Source: a virus
Virus record (IMG/VR): IMGVR_UViG_3300046796_000358
Location: 1-21,579 of that record
DNA length: 21,579 nt
Direction: 5' to 3' (one strand)
Shown here: positions 1-5,992 of the stretch, one piece after another
Numbering within the stretch: the first letter of the stretch is position 1
Layout of the letters: each line of letters starts with the position of its first letter
The notes under the pieces: model-generated
The model's database searches: none
What the model was told of the DNA's origin: nothing
Seen by the model: the letters and a program-made list of their open reading frames with translations, nothing else
Translations under genes and position numbers: made by a program

Positions 1-205
1 TGTCGGTTCGAGTCCAGGTCAGATCCTCATCGTAGTCGATGTAGCAGCTCGGATCACCGACGTCACCACATAGTGGACATTCAGGACAAATGCACTCATC
101 AAGACGCTGACCACAAACGTTGCAGGGACCGTCATCCGTCTGGTTATACGGTGCATTAGGGTCGTTTGCTGCACCGGGTGGGTAGGACCAACCAAAGATA
201 CCCAT
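1..205 (-). CDS. Cys-rich small phage protein, C-terminus cut by window edge
   Basis: An ATG at 205 opens a frame that stays open to the left edge (68 codons visible). It begins MGIFGWSYPPGAAND and then has a dense cysteine cluster: CNVCG, followed by CICPECPLCG and a later Cys. The CxxC pairs suggest a small zinc-binding fold. An AAGGA Shine-Dalgarno lies about 9 bases upstream, and the preceding gene stops one base before the ATG, so this is the last visible member of the operon starting at promoter P1. I recognise the pattern as common in phages but know no function. The C-terminus is missing. Confidence 0.75.
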   Translation of the reverse strand, partial: MGIFGWSYPPGAANDPNAPYNQTDDGPCNVCGQRLDECICPECPLCGDVGDPSCYIDYDEDLTWTRTD

Positions 206-206
206 T

Positions 207-461
207 TTAGTTTATCCTTCTCTTGATGATTTCGTCTCTGACATAACGTGCTTGTTTGAACTCGTCGGCGAAGATTTTCCACATTGTGAATTCAAAGAAT
301 TCTATTTCTTGTTTGGTGAATTTCCTGCTCAATCCAAGCATTGTGCCGGCAGTTATCATTAGTAATGCTGCACCTTCTTCGGATCCCCCGGCAAGGTTAA
401 AGTCTGTAACGAATTTTGTCACCTTTTTTTGGTTTTCTCTTACGTCTTTGGAGATAGCCAT
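207..461 (-). CDS. Hypothetical 84-aa protein
   Basis: 84 residues, beginning MAISKDVRENQKK, mixed-charge and probably helical; no transmembrane segment or cysteine motif. The ATG overlaps the stop of the upstream gene (TGATG), and GGAGG lies about 9 bases ahead, inside that gene's last codons, so translation is probably coupled. The stop is one base from the next start (205). Function unknown; the operon position suggests an accessory early protein. Confidence 0.75.
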   Translation of the reverse strand: MAISKDVRENQKKVTKFVTDFNLAGGSEEGAALLMITAGTMLGLSRKFTKQEIEFFEFTMWKIFADEFKQARYVRDEIIKRRIN

Positions 462-991
462 CAGGCGTTTCCTCCAATGGGTAAGATGTTATCGATAAGC
501 TGACCAGCAAAGGCCATGTCATCCGAGGTTGTTTCGGGTATCAGCTGACTGATCTTACCCTTCCAGTCCCGCTTAATCTCGAAGATTCGAGACTTGGTGT
601 TGGTCCCATCGGTTGCCAGTGCAATAACCACTTCCCGTCTCTCGGGATGTAAGCTTGGGCGTGTTGTCTTTGTTAGATCAACGCCGGGTCCGTAAGATGG
701 GGACACCCAGGCTTCGGATAGGTTGGAGAGCATAACGGCGTGCATCCCCTTGGCTGCCTCTCTGAGGGCTGCAAGCATGATCTGTTTTTCCGTGTCATTC
801 TCCCACGGGCAACTGATGATGGACAGTTCATCCCGTGGGGAAACGAGAACAAATACAGGTACGAGCTGTTTTATACGCTCCACCAATAGCATATGGTGAG
901 CCTGCTTTTCAGCAAGCTCAAGTAAGACGTCAAGTGACATGGCCTTTTCGGCTTTGAATGTCGAGATCGTGTGTGATTTACTCATCGTCAT
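461..991 (-). CDS. Hypothetical 176-aa phage protein
   Basis: I chose the ATG at 991, which overlaps the 3' end of the upstream gene and follows GGGACGGAAA; an in-frame ATG at 985 is equally possible. Upstream in-frame codons would lie wholly inside the neighbour's coding region and were rejected. The N-terminal half is helical (about 15-60). The C-terminal half has an SEAWVSP segment, then SLHPERREVV and a predicted beta-rich stretch ending in ISQLIPE. The EAW...PERREVV pattern recurs in phage hypothetical proteins as I remember them, but no activity is known to me. Confidence 0.72.
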   Translation of the reverse strand: MTMSKSHTISTFKAEKAMSLDVLLELAEKQAHHMLLVERIKQLVPVFVLVSPRDELSIISCPWENDTEKQIMLAALREAAKGMHAVMLSNLSEAWVSPSYGPGVDLTKTTRPSLHPERREVVIALATDGTNTKSRIFEIKRDWKGKISQLIPETTSDDMAFAGQLIDNILPIGGNA

Positions 992-1424
992 TTTCCGTCC
1001 CAACCATCTCGGCATGGTACTCGGCGAAGTGTTGCTGTTGCGCTTCATCGGCAGCAACGAAGACACTTAGCGGCAAGTCCGGGTAGTCCTGCTCTGCCAA
1101 CACGCGTTCGATATAAGCCGGGTATTCAGCGTTAGTTATCGGTTCACGAAACCAATCCGGTGCACAGAAGAAGCCCGGTCCCGGCATGTTACGAGCCTTA
1201 GCGGTTATTAGCGCGTTGAGCTTGGGCTTGCCCAAGTCTTCGCATACCCAACCGACAATAGCTAACGGTCTGCCTTGACTACGGCGCCAGATACCGGTGA
1301 CAGCTTCGGCATCGATGTAGTGATAGTCCTCGGCTCTCGTACGGCGACTCATATGCAGGACAGTACGTGATACGTAATAGAGCTGGCGTGCCTCCTTGGC
1401 GTACTTTAGGCGTGGTCTAGGCAT
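978..1424 (-). CDS. Hypothetical 148-aa protein
   Basis: 148 residues starting MPRPRLKYAKEARQLYY. The central part (DAEAVTGIWRRSQGRPLAIV) is followed by LGKPKLNALITAKARNMPGPGFF, and the tail is acidic (ENDDE). The ATG is two bases after the stop of the 35-aa basic ORF, with AGAGAGGA inside that ORF's end acting as ribosome site, so the two are translationally coupled. Its end overlaps the next gene by 14 bases. No catalytic motif is visible. It resembles uncharacterised phage and alphaproteobacterial proteins, but I cannot name a family. Confidence 0.75.
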   Translation of the reverse strand: MPRPRLKYAKEARQLYYVSRTVLHMSRRTRAEDYHYIDAEAVTGIWRRSQGRPLAIVGWVCEDLGKPKLNALITAKARNMPGPGFFCAPDWFREPITNAEYPAYIERVLAEQDYPDLPLSVFVAADEAQQQHFAEYHAEMVGTENDDE

Positions 1425-1426
1425 AA

Positions 1427-1534
1427 CTACGATCCTCTCTTACGATTACGCGGACGGCGCTGATAGCGCTTACCGCTTGGCCTAACCTTAGGCCGGATAG
1501 CCCGCACGACGCGGGCAATGGGGTTGCGTTTCAT
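1427..1534 (-). CDS. Tiny Arg/Lys-rich protein (35 aa)
   Basis: ATG at 1534, TAG at 1427-1429: 35 residues beginning MKRNPIARVVR and ending RNRKRGS. Fifteen of 35 residues are Arg or Lys and none is acidic. It sits seven bases after the stop of the upstream gene and two bases before the next ATG, filling an otherwise empty gap, and its last codons hold the next gene's ribosome site. That packing supports a real gene. The composition suggests nucleic-acid binding (inference); it could instead be only a coupling leader. Confidence 0.55.
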   Translation of the reverse strand: MKRNPIARVVRAIRPKVRPSGKRYQRRPRNRKRGS

Positions 1535-1541
1535 GTGGCAC

Positions 1542-1817
1542 CTAGTCGTTAAAGATCACAATGTCGGTCCGCCGAGCTTCCGGATGGGCTTTAACGTCCA
1601 CCGGCTCCGGCATGTAATACCAGGCCAGAACATCGCCATCCCGGTCGGTGTCCTCGTGGTGCAGCCTGTACCGCACCACCGTACCGGTCTTGTCGGACTT
1701 TAAGGCGATCACCGGGCTCAGTGGGTGGCGCAACTGCAGAGTGGAAATCTCCTGTGAGAAAGACCCGCCACGATAGCTGAAATCGCTGGTGCTGAGGTTC
1801 ATCATCCGGGTAAGCAT
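1542..1817 (-). CDS. Hypothetical 91-aa phage protein, first gene of P1 operon
   Basis: The start is the ATG at 1817, not the TTG at 1838, because AAGGAG lies seven bases upstream and the promoter leader GTCAG runs directly into it. 91 residues: the segment MMNLSTSDFSYRGGSF, then a beta-type stretch SDKTGTVVRYRLHHEDTDRD and WYYMPEP. The KTG-x-VVRYR...DGD...W pattern recalls a short phage protein type of unknown role. It is the promoter-proximal gene of the leftward P1 operon (1817 to beyond 1). Confidence 0.75.
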   Translation of the reverse strand: MLTRMMNLSTSDFSYRGGSFSQEISTLQLRHPLSPVIALKSDKTGTVVRYRLHHEDTDRDGDVLAWYYMPEPVDVKAHPEARRTDIVIFND

Positions 1818-1841
1818 TCGAAATCTCCTTACTGACAAGCT

Positions 1842-1869
1842 ATAATAGCGCTTTTGCAGCGATTTGCAA
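1842..1869 (-). promoter_or_regulatory. Promoter P1 of the repeated phage promoter family
   Basis: Minus strand: -35 TTGCAA (1869-1864), 16-base spacer containing GCAAAAGCGC, -10 TATTAT (1847-1842). This copy has the most divergent -10 of the family. It is followed by the leader element GTCAGTAAGGAG and the ATG at 1817. Confidence 0.75.
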
Positions 1870-1906
1870 GCTCAAATTAGAGCTTCCTGTTTCGCTTGAT
1901 CAATCG

Positions 1907-1920
1907 GGCTATCGATAGCC
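1907..1920. repeat. 14-bp perfect palindrome upstream of P1
   Basis: GGCTATCGATAGCC is a perfect inverted repeat with no spacer, 37 bp upstream of the P1 -35 box, in a stretch with no gene. It could be an operator-type site. No function can be assigned from one copy. Confidence 0.35.
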
Positions 1921-1944
1921 TTCCCACAATTTGCACATGCCCCC

Positions 1945-1969
1945 GGAAGGGTGGAAATTCCACCCTTCC
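1945..1969. terminator. Perfect 12-bp inverted repeat between genes, possible terminator
   Basis: Arms GGAAGGGTGGAA and TTCCACCCTTCC flank a single base. It lies downstream of the DUF6011-like gene (stop at 2024) and upstream of P1, where a terminator for the P2 transcript is expected. There is no clear T-tract on the minus side, so a factor-assisted terminator or an operator is also possible. Confidence 0.4.
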
Positions 1970-2023
1970 AGTTCGGGTTTTGATCTCCTTTGAAGGATCG
2001 TCTTTTACTATAATCCCGTGGCA

Positions 2024-2458
2024 TTACAACCCCATAATTGCCCGACATTCAGGCCCGAGGCCTGAATCCACACTCTCAGGAACGGTGAGCTTCCTGCCGC
2101 ATCGACCGCAATTTCCGGAGTGTCGGATCTCCATTTGGGGAGGCATCCGCTCCTCGACGATCCGGTTCCAGAAGAACTCGAACGCCTTGACCGGGATGCT
2201 GTCCGGAGTGTACTTCGACTTGCCCGTGAGCTTGAACATCTTCTGGCAACCCGCCAGGACACCCATGTACCGGTAGTCGGAGTAGTTGTCCGGGCCGACG
2301 AGCAGGCCCACGAACCACATCTCCTTCGGGGCCCCGTCGTCGTCCTTGGCCTGGCTGACCTTGAACGTGTACCGCGCGCCCGTCTTCTCACTGGTGAGGG
2401 TCAGGGTGGCATTACCGGCGAGGGTGTAGGCTTTGACATCGGCTGCATTCGAAAACAT
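2024..2458 (-). CDS. DUF6011-like zinc-binding protein
   Basis: 144 residues from the ATG at 2458, chosen because GGAG of the conserved leader lies seven bases upstream; an in-frame ATG at 2470 overlaps that ribosome site. The C-terminus carries CGRCGRKLTVPES (C117, C120) and GPEC (C138), the signature I associate with DUF6011 domains, which are probably small zinc modules. The N-terminal 100 residues are a beta-rich region (YTFKVSQAKDD, MWFVGLLVGPDNY). It is the only gene between promoter P2 and the 1945-1969 hairpin, so it is a single-gene unit. Molecular role unknown. The first residues (MFSNA) resemble those of the gene at 5135. Confidence 0.8.
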   Translation of the reverse strand: MFSNAADVKAYTLAGNATLTLTSEKTGARYTFKVSQAKDDDGAPKEMWFVGLLVGPDNYSDYRYMGVLAGCQKMFKLTGKSKYTPDSIPVKAFEFFWNRIVEERMPPQMEIRHSGNCGRCGRKLTVPESVDSGLGPECRAIMGL

Positions 2459-2483
2459 TTTGATCTCCATTTCTGACTCTCTA

Positions 2484-2511
2484 AATATAAGCGCTTTGCG
2501 CTGAATTGCAA
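2484..2511 (-). promoter_or_regulatory. Promoter P2 of the repeated family
   Basis: Minus strand: TTGCAA (2511-2506), 16-base spacer with GCGCAAAGCGCT, TATATT (2489-2484). Followed by AGAGTCAGAAATGGAGA and the ATG at 2458. Confidence 0.8.
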
Positions 2512-2585
2512 TAGCCCGTGCGAAAATAATTGAAAAAGATTCTCATCGGCTTCGTATGGACTTACCGGTGCCTGCTCAGGCGGAC

Positions 2586-2609
2586 GGGGGTAGCGCTTTT
2601 GCTACCCCC
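2586..2609 (-). terminator. Strong hairpin after the 2630-2878 gene
   Basis: GGGGGTAGC and GCTACCCCC (9-bp perfect stem) flank a six-base loop GCTTTT. It lies 20 bases beyond the stop of the 82-aa gene on the minus strand. There is no T-run on the minus side, so the terminator call rests on position and stem strength. The stem-loop contains AGCGCTTTTGC, also present in the P1 and P6 cores. Between it and the stop is a short AGCTAATT tandem repeat (about 2612-2634). Confidence 0.5.
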
Positions 2610-2629
2610 TTAGCTAATTAGCTAATTGG

Positions 2630-2878
2630 CTAATGGAGCGTAGGATGATAAATCGGGTCCTCAAAGCGCAGCGCAAGCGCTAGGTCCAAGGGCTCTTCGA
2701 TATAATATTCGGCGCGCTCAATGGCGAATTCCCAATCGGTTTGACCGTTTTTTGTGGCTTCGGATACGGCCGTCCGTTTCACGTCCGCAGCAAACACAGC
2801 GCAAAATTCGTCGTCAATGTCAAGATCGATTGCGTCAACATTTGCGTCGATAAAGGCGAGGAAATCGATTTCGGTCAT
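2630..2878 (-). CDS. Acidic 82-aa hypothetical protein
   Basis: Starts at the ATG 2878 with AGGAG ten bases upstream, not at the longer frame reaching into the promoter. 82 residues; by my count 20 are Asp or Glu and only five Lys or Arg (IDLDIDDEF is typical), so the protein is strongly acidic. It is predicted helical, with no transmembrane segment. It stands alone between promoter P3 and the 2586-2609 hairpin. Small acidic early phage proteins are sometimes DNA mimics that block host DNA-binding enzymes, but nothing here proves that. Confidence 0.7.
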   Translation of the reverse strand: MTEIDFLAFIDANVDAIDLDIDDEFCAVFAADVKRTAVSEATKNGQTDWEFAIERAEYYIEEPLDLALALRFEDPIYHPTLH

Positions 2879-2904
2879 TTTGTGCACTCCTGTCTGACCG
2901 CTTA

Positions 2905-2932
2905 CATATAAGCATTTTGCGGTGGAATGCAA
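2905..2932 (-). promoter_or_regulatory. Promoter P3 of the repeated family
   Basis: Minus strand: TTGCAT (2932-2927), 16-base spacer with CGCAAAATGCT, TATATG (2910-2905). Followed by GGTCAGACAGGAG and the ATG at 2878. Confidence 0.78.
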
Positions 2933-3094
2933 TACCTCAAGCTGAAATAGCTAATTTCTTTTACGCAAGCTAAATCAAGGTGTTACATCGTAGAAATCGA
3001 TCTCTCATACAGCTCGTATGCAGCCGAAAGTGGGTGTCCGTGGCGCATAGTAGCGGAAATCGAACACCGCACTAGAGGTGCCTTGAGGCCGTTT
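2933..3094. other. Intergenic stretch with no recognised gene
   Basis: 162 bp between promoter P3 and the end of the ligase-like gene. I see no ORF with a ribosome site on either strand and no convincing T-tailed hairpin. The P4 transcript probably ends here by an unseen mechanism. Confidence 0.5.
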
Positions 3095-3748
3095 CTAGAA
3101 GCTCAGGTGGTTTGTCGCCACCCGGCACTTGTGCTGACCCTTGACATTCGATGTCGCGCTGCCGCACGGCATGAGCTTCGAATCTGGGTCCTTGAAAACC
3201 AACCCTTCGACCGGGGGCTTGCCTGGCATGTTTCGGATGGAGTCAAACCATTCGGTGAACGAATGCAGGTGGCTGTGGGCTAGCCAAACTCCAGGGCAGA
3301 TGACGGTGTGTGTATGATGGATCTCCCGCTGGCTATGGTCATGTCCGTCACAAAGCCATTTTAGCAATCTCATCCGATCTCGATAGGTGACGCCGACCAG
3401 ATAATTGCCGTTTTCAACCAGCAAATCGTGGAGGTAGATCGTGTCCCGAACGCCGACACCCTTGGAGTGCAGTAGTTCGCCAACGAACACATACCACCCT
3501 GTGCCTGGAAATAGGCGCTTCTGAAAAGCATTCCACCGGTCACCGGGTTGCCAGATGAGCTTGTTGGCAGGACCTGCGCGGCCCATGGCGAAGTTTGACT
3601 GATCGGGGCGAACGTACAGGGTCGTACACGTTCCATTCATCTTTGCTTGGCCCAACCACCCGCTTGCCTCGTAGTTGTGTAGAGTTGAGGGTGCCCCGGC
3701 CGTAGTTGGCCGGGGCGGATAAAGGTAGCGGTACATTGGGTAGTGCAT
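3095..3748 (-). CDS. ATP-dependent ligase-superfamily nucleotidyltransferase
   Basis: 217 residues from the ATG at 3748 (AGGA nine bases upstream). Ligase nucleotidyltransferase motifs appear in order: motif I AKMNG, with K36 the expected AMP-accepting lysine; motif III/IIIa GELLHSK (E91) then TIYLHDLLV; a VGVTYRDR segment; motif IV EGLVFKD (E181); motif V lysine in HKCR (K207). By family knowledge such proteins adenylate themselves and join nucleic-acid nicks. Motif I is K-x-N-G instead of K-x-D-G, and the chain ends ten residues after motif V, so there is no C-terminal OB domain. DNA ligase, RNA ligase or another end-modifying enzyme are all possible. It is third in the P4 operon. Confidence 0.8.
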   Translation of the reverse strand: MHYPMYRYLYPPRPTTAGAPSTLHNYEASGWLGQAKMNGTCTTLYVRPDQSNFAMGRAGPANKLIWQPGDRWNAFQKRLFPGTGWYVFVGELLHSKGVGVRDTIYLHDLLVENGNYLVGVTYRDRMRLLKWLCDGHDHSQREIHHTHTVICPGVWLAHSHLHSFTEWFDSIRNMPGKPPVEGLVFKDPDSKLMPCGSATSNVKGQHKCRVATNHLSF

Positions 3749-3771
3749 GACAATATTTCCTAGCTTAGGAT

Positions 3772-4371
3772 TTAGAAGAATTCCGCCCAATAGGGATTAT
3801 CACCCTTATTCAGTCTGTATTCGCAACGAATGCCATGAGGCACCCGAAGCGAGCAGTTATTCTTCACCCAGGAATCACTGGCGTAACTCCACTTTACGGC
3901 GATAAACCACATTGCACCGAGAATTTGGTCGGGAGGAACCTTGCATGTTGCAATCGGATCGGGGTCTGTCAGCCGGCCGTTAGGAAGGATTAATCCCATC
4001 AAGCATTGAAAAGGACGCCCTTGAGTTAGTCTATTCATGCTGTCCCGAACGGGATAGGGATCGTTGCCGGACAATTCGTTGCAGCGCATCTGGATTCGAT
4101 TAGTTGGGTATAAATAATTTCCCATTTGAATAGCGTTTCCGTCCCCGGCATATTTGTTAGCGAGATTACAAACAACCTGGTCGGGGTCTGGCATCGAATA
4201 CTCGGATTGGGGTACTGGATCCACTTTCTGGACGTTGGGTTGTAGTATTGATCTGCACTTTGCAATGAAGTCGGCTGGCCAACCATCACAGCCCCCTTGC
4301 TCGGTGGCGTAAGCAGGTAGGGCAAAAGCCGACATAATGGCGATCCCGGCTAATAGTTGTAACTTTTTCAT
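3772..4371 (-). CDS. Secreted eight-cysteine protein
   Basis: 199 residues with a classical Sec signal peptide: MKK, a hydrophobic core to about residue 18, and a likely cut after LPAYA (residue 22). The mature part has eight cysteines (C28, C39, C68, C97, C123, C143, C173, C183), an even number that fits disulphide bonding in the periplasm. GGAAA lies ahead of the ATG. It is 23 bases after the upstream gene's stop and 23 before the ligase start, so it belongs to the P4 operon. I recognise no family. Superinfection exclusion or an envelope-directed role is possible (inference). Confidence 0.78.
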   Translation of the reverse strand: MKKLQLLAGIAIMSAFALPAYATEQGGCDGWPADFIAKCRSILQPNVQKVDPVPQSEYSMPDPDQVVCNLANKYAGDGNAIQMGNYLYPTNRIQMRCNELSGNDPYPVRDSMNRLTQGRPFQCLMGLILPNGRLTDPDPIATCKVPPDQILGAMWFIAVKWSYASDSWVKNNCSLRVPHGIRCEYRLNKGDNPYWAEFF

Positions 4372-4394
4372 CGTAGTTTCCTTTCTAACTTTGA

Positions 4395-5135
4395 CTAGAT
4401 GGCCTTGAGGGAACCGGTGAGCATCTTCTTGACCTGTGCCTTGGCGTCACCTGGGGTCAGCAGCGGCTTGACGATTTCCCAAGCCTTCCCGATGTCCTTG
4501 AACGCGGGGGTGAGGCTGACTCGGGCGATGAGACCGAACACCGTTTCGACCTGCTCGACCGGGAGGCGGAACACCGCATCGGTCGCGCTGTCACTGACCA
4601 CCATTTTGCTGCTGGCAGGAACCGAGATCACGAAATCCTCCGGGATCCCTTTGACTCCGCTCAAAGCTTTGTCGATCTTCTTGAGCAGGTCCTCGTTGCT
4701 GGCGTAGATCGGATTGATCTGCAAGCTGGCCGGGATCGATTCCAGAATCTCCGCAAAGCCCGGGACCGCCGTGATGTTGCCATCGGTGTCGTGAACCACA
4801 TCACCGACCATTTCGGCGAGAAGCTCAACCTCGTCGGTGCTGAGCGGGCTTGCGGTGCTGCGCTTGGTGATGGCAACACGGCCAGTGGCCTCGCCCTCAA
4901 CCAGGGAGAGGTGGTCCGGCTTGCTGTGACGCTCGATTCCGGTCTCGATGAGCTGCTCGATCGCGCTCGACTTCAGCGCCTCCTTTTTCAGGTCGAGCAG
5001 GCCCTTGATCGCCTTCATGCAGGCGTCAAGAGCTGCCACCTCGGCCAGACCCTCGATCGTGGTCGTGGACTTTGGCGGCGCCTTGCCCTTAACGGCCACC
5101 GGCAAAACGGCTACTTTTTTGGCATTTGCAAACAT
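4395..5135 (-). CDS. Conserved-type hypothetical 246-aa phage protein
   Basis: Starts at the ATG 5135, with the leader GGAG seven bases upstream; an in-frame ATG in the leader at 5147 would add four residues. 246 residues: N-terminus MFANAKKVAVLPV, a helical region with an ALDACMKAIKGLLDLKKEAL stretch, then RVAITKRSTASPLSTDEVEL, and a C-terminal half rich in helix that ends AQVKKMLTGSLKAI. The ITKRS...LS-x-DEVELL pattern resembles large-phage hypothetical proteins as I recall. It is the first gene of the P4 operon, so probably abundant early. No enzyme motif is visible. Confidence 0.78.
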   Translation of the reverse strand: MFANAKKVAVLPVAVKGKAPPKSTTTIEGLAEVAALDACMKAIKGLLDLKKEALKSSAIEQLIETGIERHSKPDHLSLVEGEATGRVAITKRSTASPLSTDEVELLAEMVGDVVHDTDGNITAVPGFAEILESIPASLQINPIYASNEDLLKKIDKALSGVKGIPEDFVISVPASSKMVVSDSATDAVFRLPVEQVETVFGLIARVSLTPAFKDIGKAWEIVKPLLTPGDAKAQVKKMLTGSLKAI

Positions 5136-5160
5136 TTTCGTCTCCATTTCTGACTCTGTA

Positions 5161-5188
5161 AATATAAGCATTTTGCGGGGAATTGCAA
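5161..5188 (-). promoter_or_regulatory. Promoter P4 of the repeated family
   Basis: Minus strand: TTGCAA (5188-5183), 16-base spacer with CCGCAAAATGCT, TATATT (5166-5161). Followed by ACAGAGTCAGAAATGGAGA and the ATG at 5135. Its upstream edge is 10 bp from the stop of the micro-ORF at 5198. Confidence 0.8.
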
Positions 5189-5197
5189 GCCCTGTTT

Positions 5198-5269
5198 TCA
5201 AAAGATTTGATGCAGGAGTACCCACGCGAATGGGCTTAACGGGATGAGGCAGATTATGAGTTTGGTCAT
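5198..5269 (-). CDS. Possible 23-aa hydrophobic micro-ORF
   Basis: ATG at 5269 overlaps the stop of the 31-aa ORF (ATGA), TGA at 5200-5198. The peptide MTKLIICLIPLSPFAWVLLH plus IF is hydrophobic enough for one membrane segment. Support is only the stop-start overlap and the fill of the space before P4; there is no clear ribosome site. Treat as tentative. Confidence 0.3.
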   Translation of the reverse strand: MTKLIICLIPLSPFAWVLLHQIF

Positions 5270-5361
5270 GGATCGTACTCGTCATTTCCTATTTCTGGAT
5301 AGATCTCATCATTTTCGATGTCATTCCAGACGTCTCTTATGAACTTCAGCAATCTTCTCAT
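5266..5361 (-). CDS. Possible 31-aa acidic small protein
   Basis: ATG at 5361 with AGGA seven bases upstream, TGA at 5268-5266. It starts MRRLLKFIRDVW and becomes acidic (NDIENDEIYPEIGNDEYD). It lies 14 bases after the stop of the 102-aa gene and fills the gap before the next promoter, in the tight-packing style of the arm. The good ribosome site supports translation; function unknown. Confidence 0.5.
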   Translation of the reverse strand: MRRLLKFIRDVWNDIENDEIYPEIGNDEYDP

Positions 5362-5375
5362 TGAATTATCCTGGT

Positions 5376-5684
5376 TTAGTCAGCCGCTAACGGATAGTTG
5401 AGTTCACAAAGGTGATCATGATAATCCTCACCAAGATGTGAGCGGGCATCCTTCCGTGAGTCAGCAGCTTCAAGGCAGTTGAAGCAATTGACTTCACGTG
5501 GAGTGCGTCGATAGCCAGGCTGGTTGTTAGGGTAGTGCATTCCGCAAAGCGTAGCGGTCTCCCCACCACAGGTCTGATAAAGATATGCGTGATTACGGTC
5601 GCCCGAATAGAAGGTGACACTGAGCGGCGGCACGTATCTAGGGTAGTTATCGTTGGCTGCGAAAGCATAGATAACGGTGGACAC
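5376..5684 (-). CDS. 102-aa protein with Cys pairs, GTG start
   Basis: I place the start at the GTG 5684 because GGAG lies six bases ahead; the longer frame upstream runs through a terminator and antisense to nothing real. 102 residues with C39, C47 and CFNC (C67, C70), and nearby His, which could make one zinc site. The middle (DRNHAYLYQTCGGETATLCG) reads like the start of a small zinc ribbon found in phage proteins. It sits just downstream of the 5702-5728 terminator with no family promoter of its own, so expression may depend on readthrough. Confidence 0.68.
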   Translation of the reverse strand: MSTVIYAFAANDNYPRYVPPLSVTFYSGDRNHAYLYQTCGGETATLCGMHYPNNQPGYRRTPREVNCFNCLEAADSRKDARSHLGEDYHDHLCELNYPLAAD

Positions 5685-5701
5685 GACAGTCTCCGATCGA
5701 G

Positions 5702-5728
5702 AAAAAGCCCCGCCCGAAGGCGGGGCTT
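5702..5728 (-). terminator. Intrinsic terminator after the SWIM gene
   Basis: On the minus strand a 10-bp stem AAGCCCCGCC / GGCGGGGCTT encloses a TTCG tetraloop and is followed by a T-run (TTTTT from the stem's end). It starts 13 bases after the SWIM gene stop. Textbook rho-independent form. Confidence 0.9.
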
Positions 5729-5740
5729 GTGTTTGAGGGG

Positions 5741-5968
5741 TTAGGCTGCGACGCCCATAGCGCGGAGGTGCTTGCAGGGCTTTTTCTGGTGCGCGGGGCC
5801 CTTCTGGTAGATGTGACCCGGGCAAGAGCACTGCCAGTTGTCCGAGCCACGACGCTGCGCGATCGTGTAGGTCCGGCCGCTGGTGCTGGTTAGCGCGAAG
5901 CGGGAAACCCACTGGTCGCTGGCCGGGAGGGACTGCAGGTTTTTGACGGTTGAGCTGAGATTTGACAT
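5741..5968 (-). CDS. Small SWIM zinc-finger protein
   Basis: 75 residues from the ATG at 5968, with leader GGAG six bases upstream (an in-frame ATG at 5980 lies in the leader). The C-terminal half has the SWIM signature CxCx(n)CxH: C47-S-C49, then C65-K-H67, preceded by YTIAQRRGSDNW. SWIM domains bind zinc and usually serve DNA or protein contacts. The protein is little more than the finger, whereas most SWIM proteins carry it inside larger ATPase or transposase chains. It is a single-gene unit, P5 to the 5702-5728 terminator. Confidence 0.82.
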   Translation of the reverse strand: MSNLSSTVKNLQSLPASDQWVSRFALTSTSGRTYTIAQRRGSDNWQCSCPGHIYQKGPAHQKKPCKHLRAMGVAA

Positions 5969-5992
5969 TTCGGTCTCCATTCTGACTCTATA

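Noticed and set aside
2008-2391. Arg/Ser-rich minus-strand frame inside the DUF6011-like gene
   Set aside because: It lies in another frame of a gene with a recognisable domain, promoter and ribosome site; the low-complexity composition is a frame artefact.
5684-5912. N-terminal extension of the 102-aa gene
   Set aside because: It would run through an intrinsic terminator and the SWIM gene in a different frame; the GTG at 5684 has a ribosome site.
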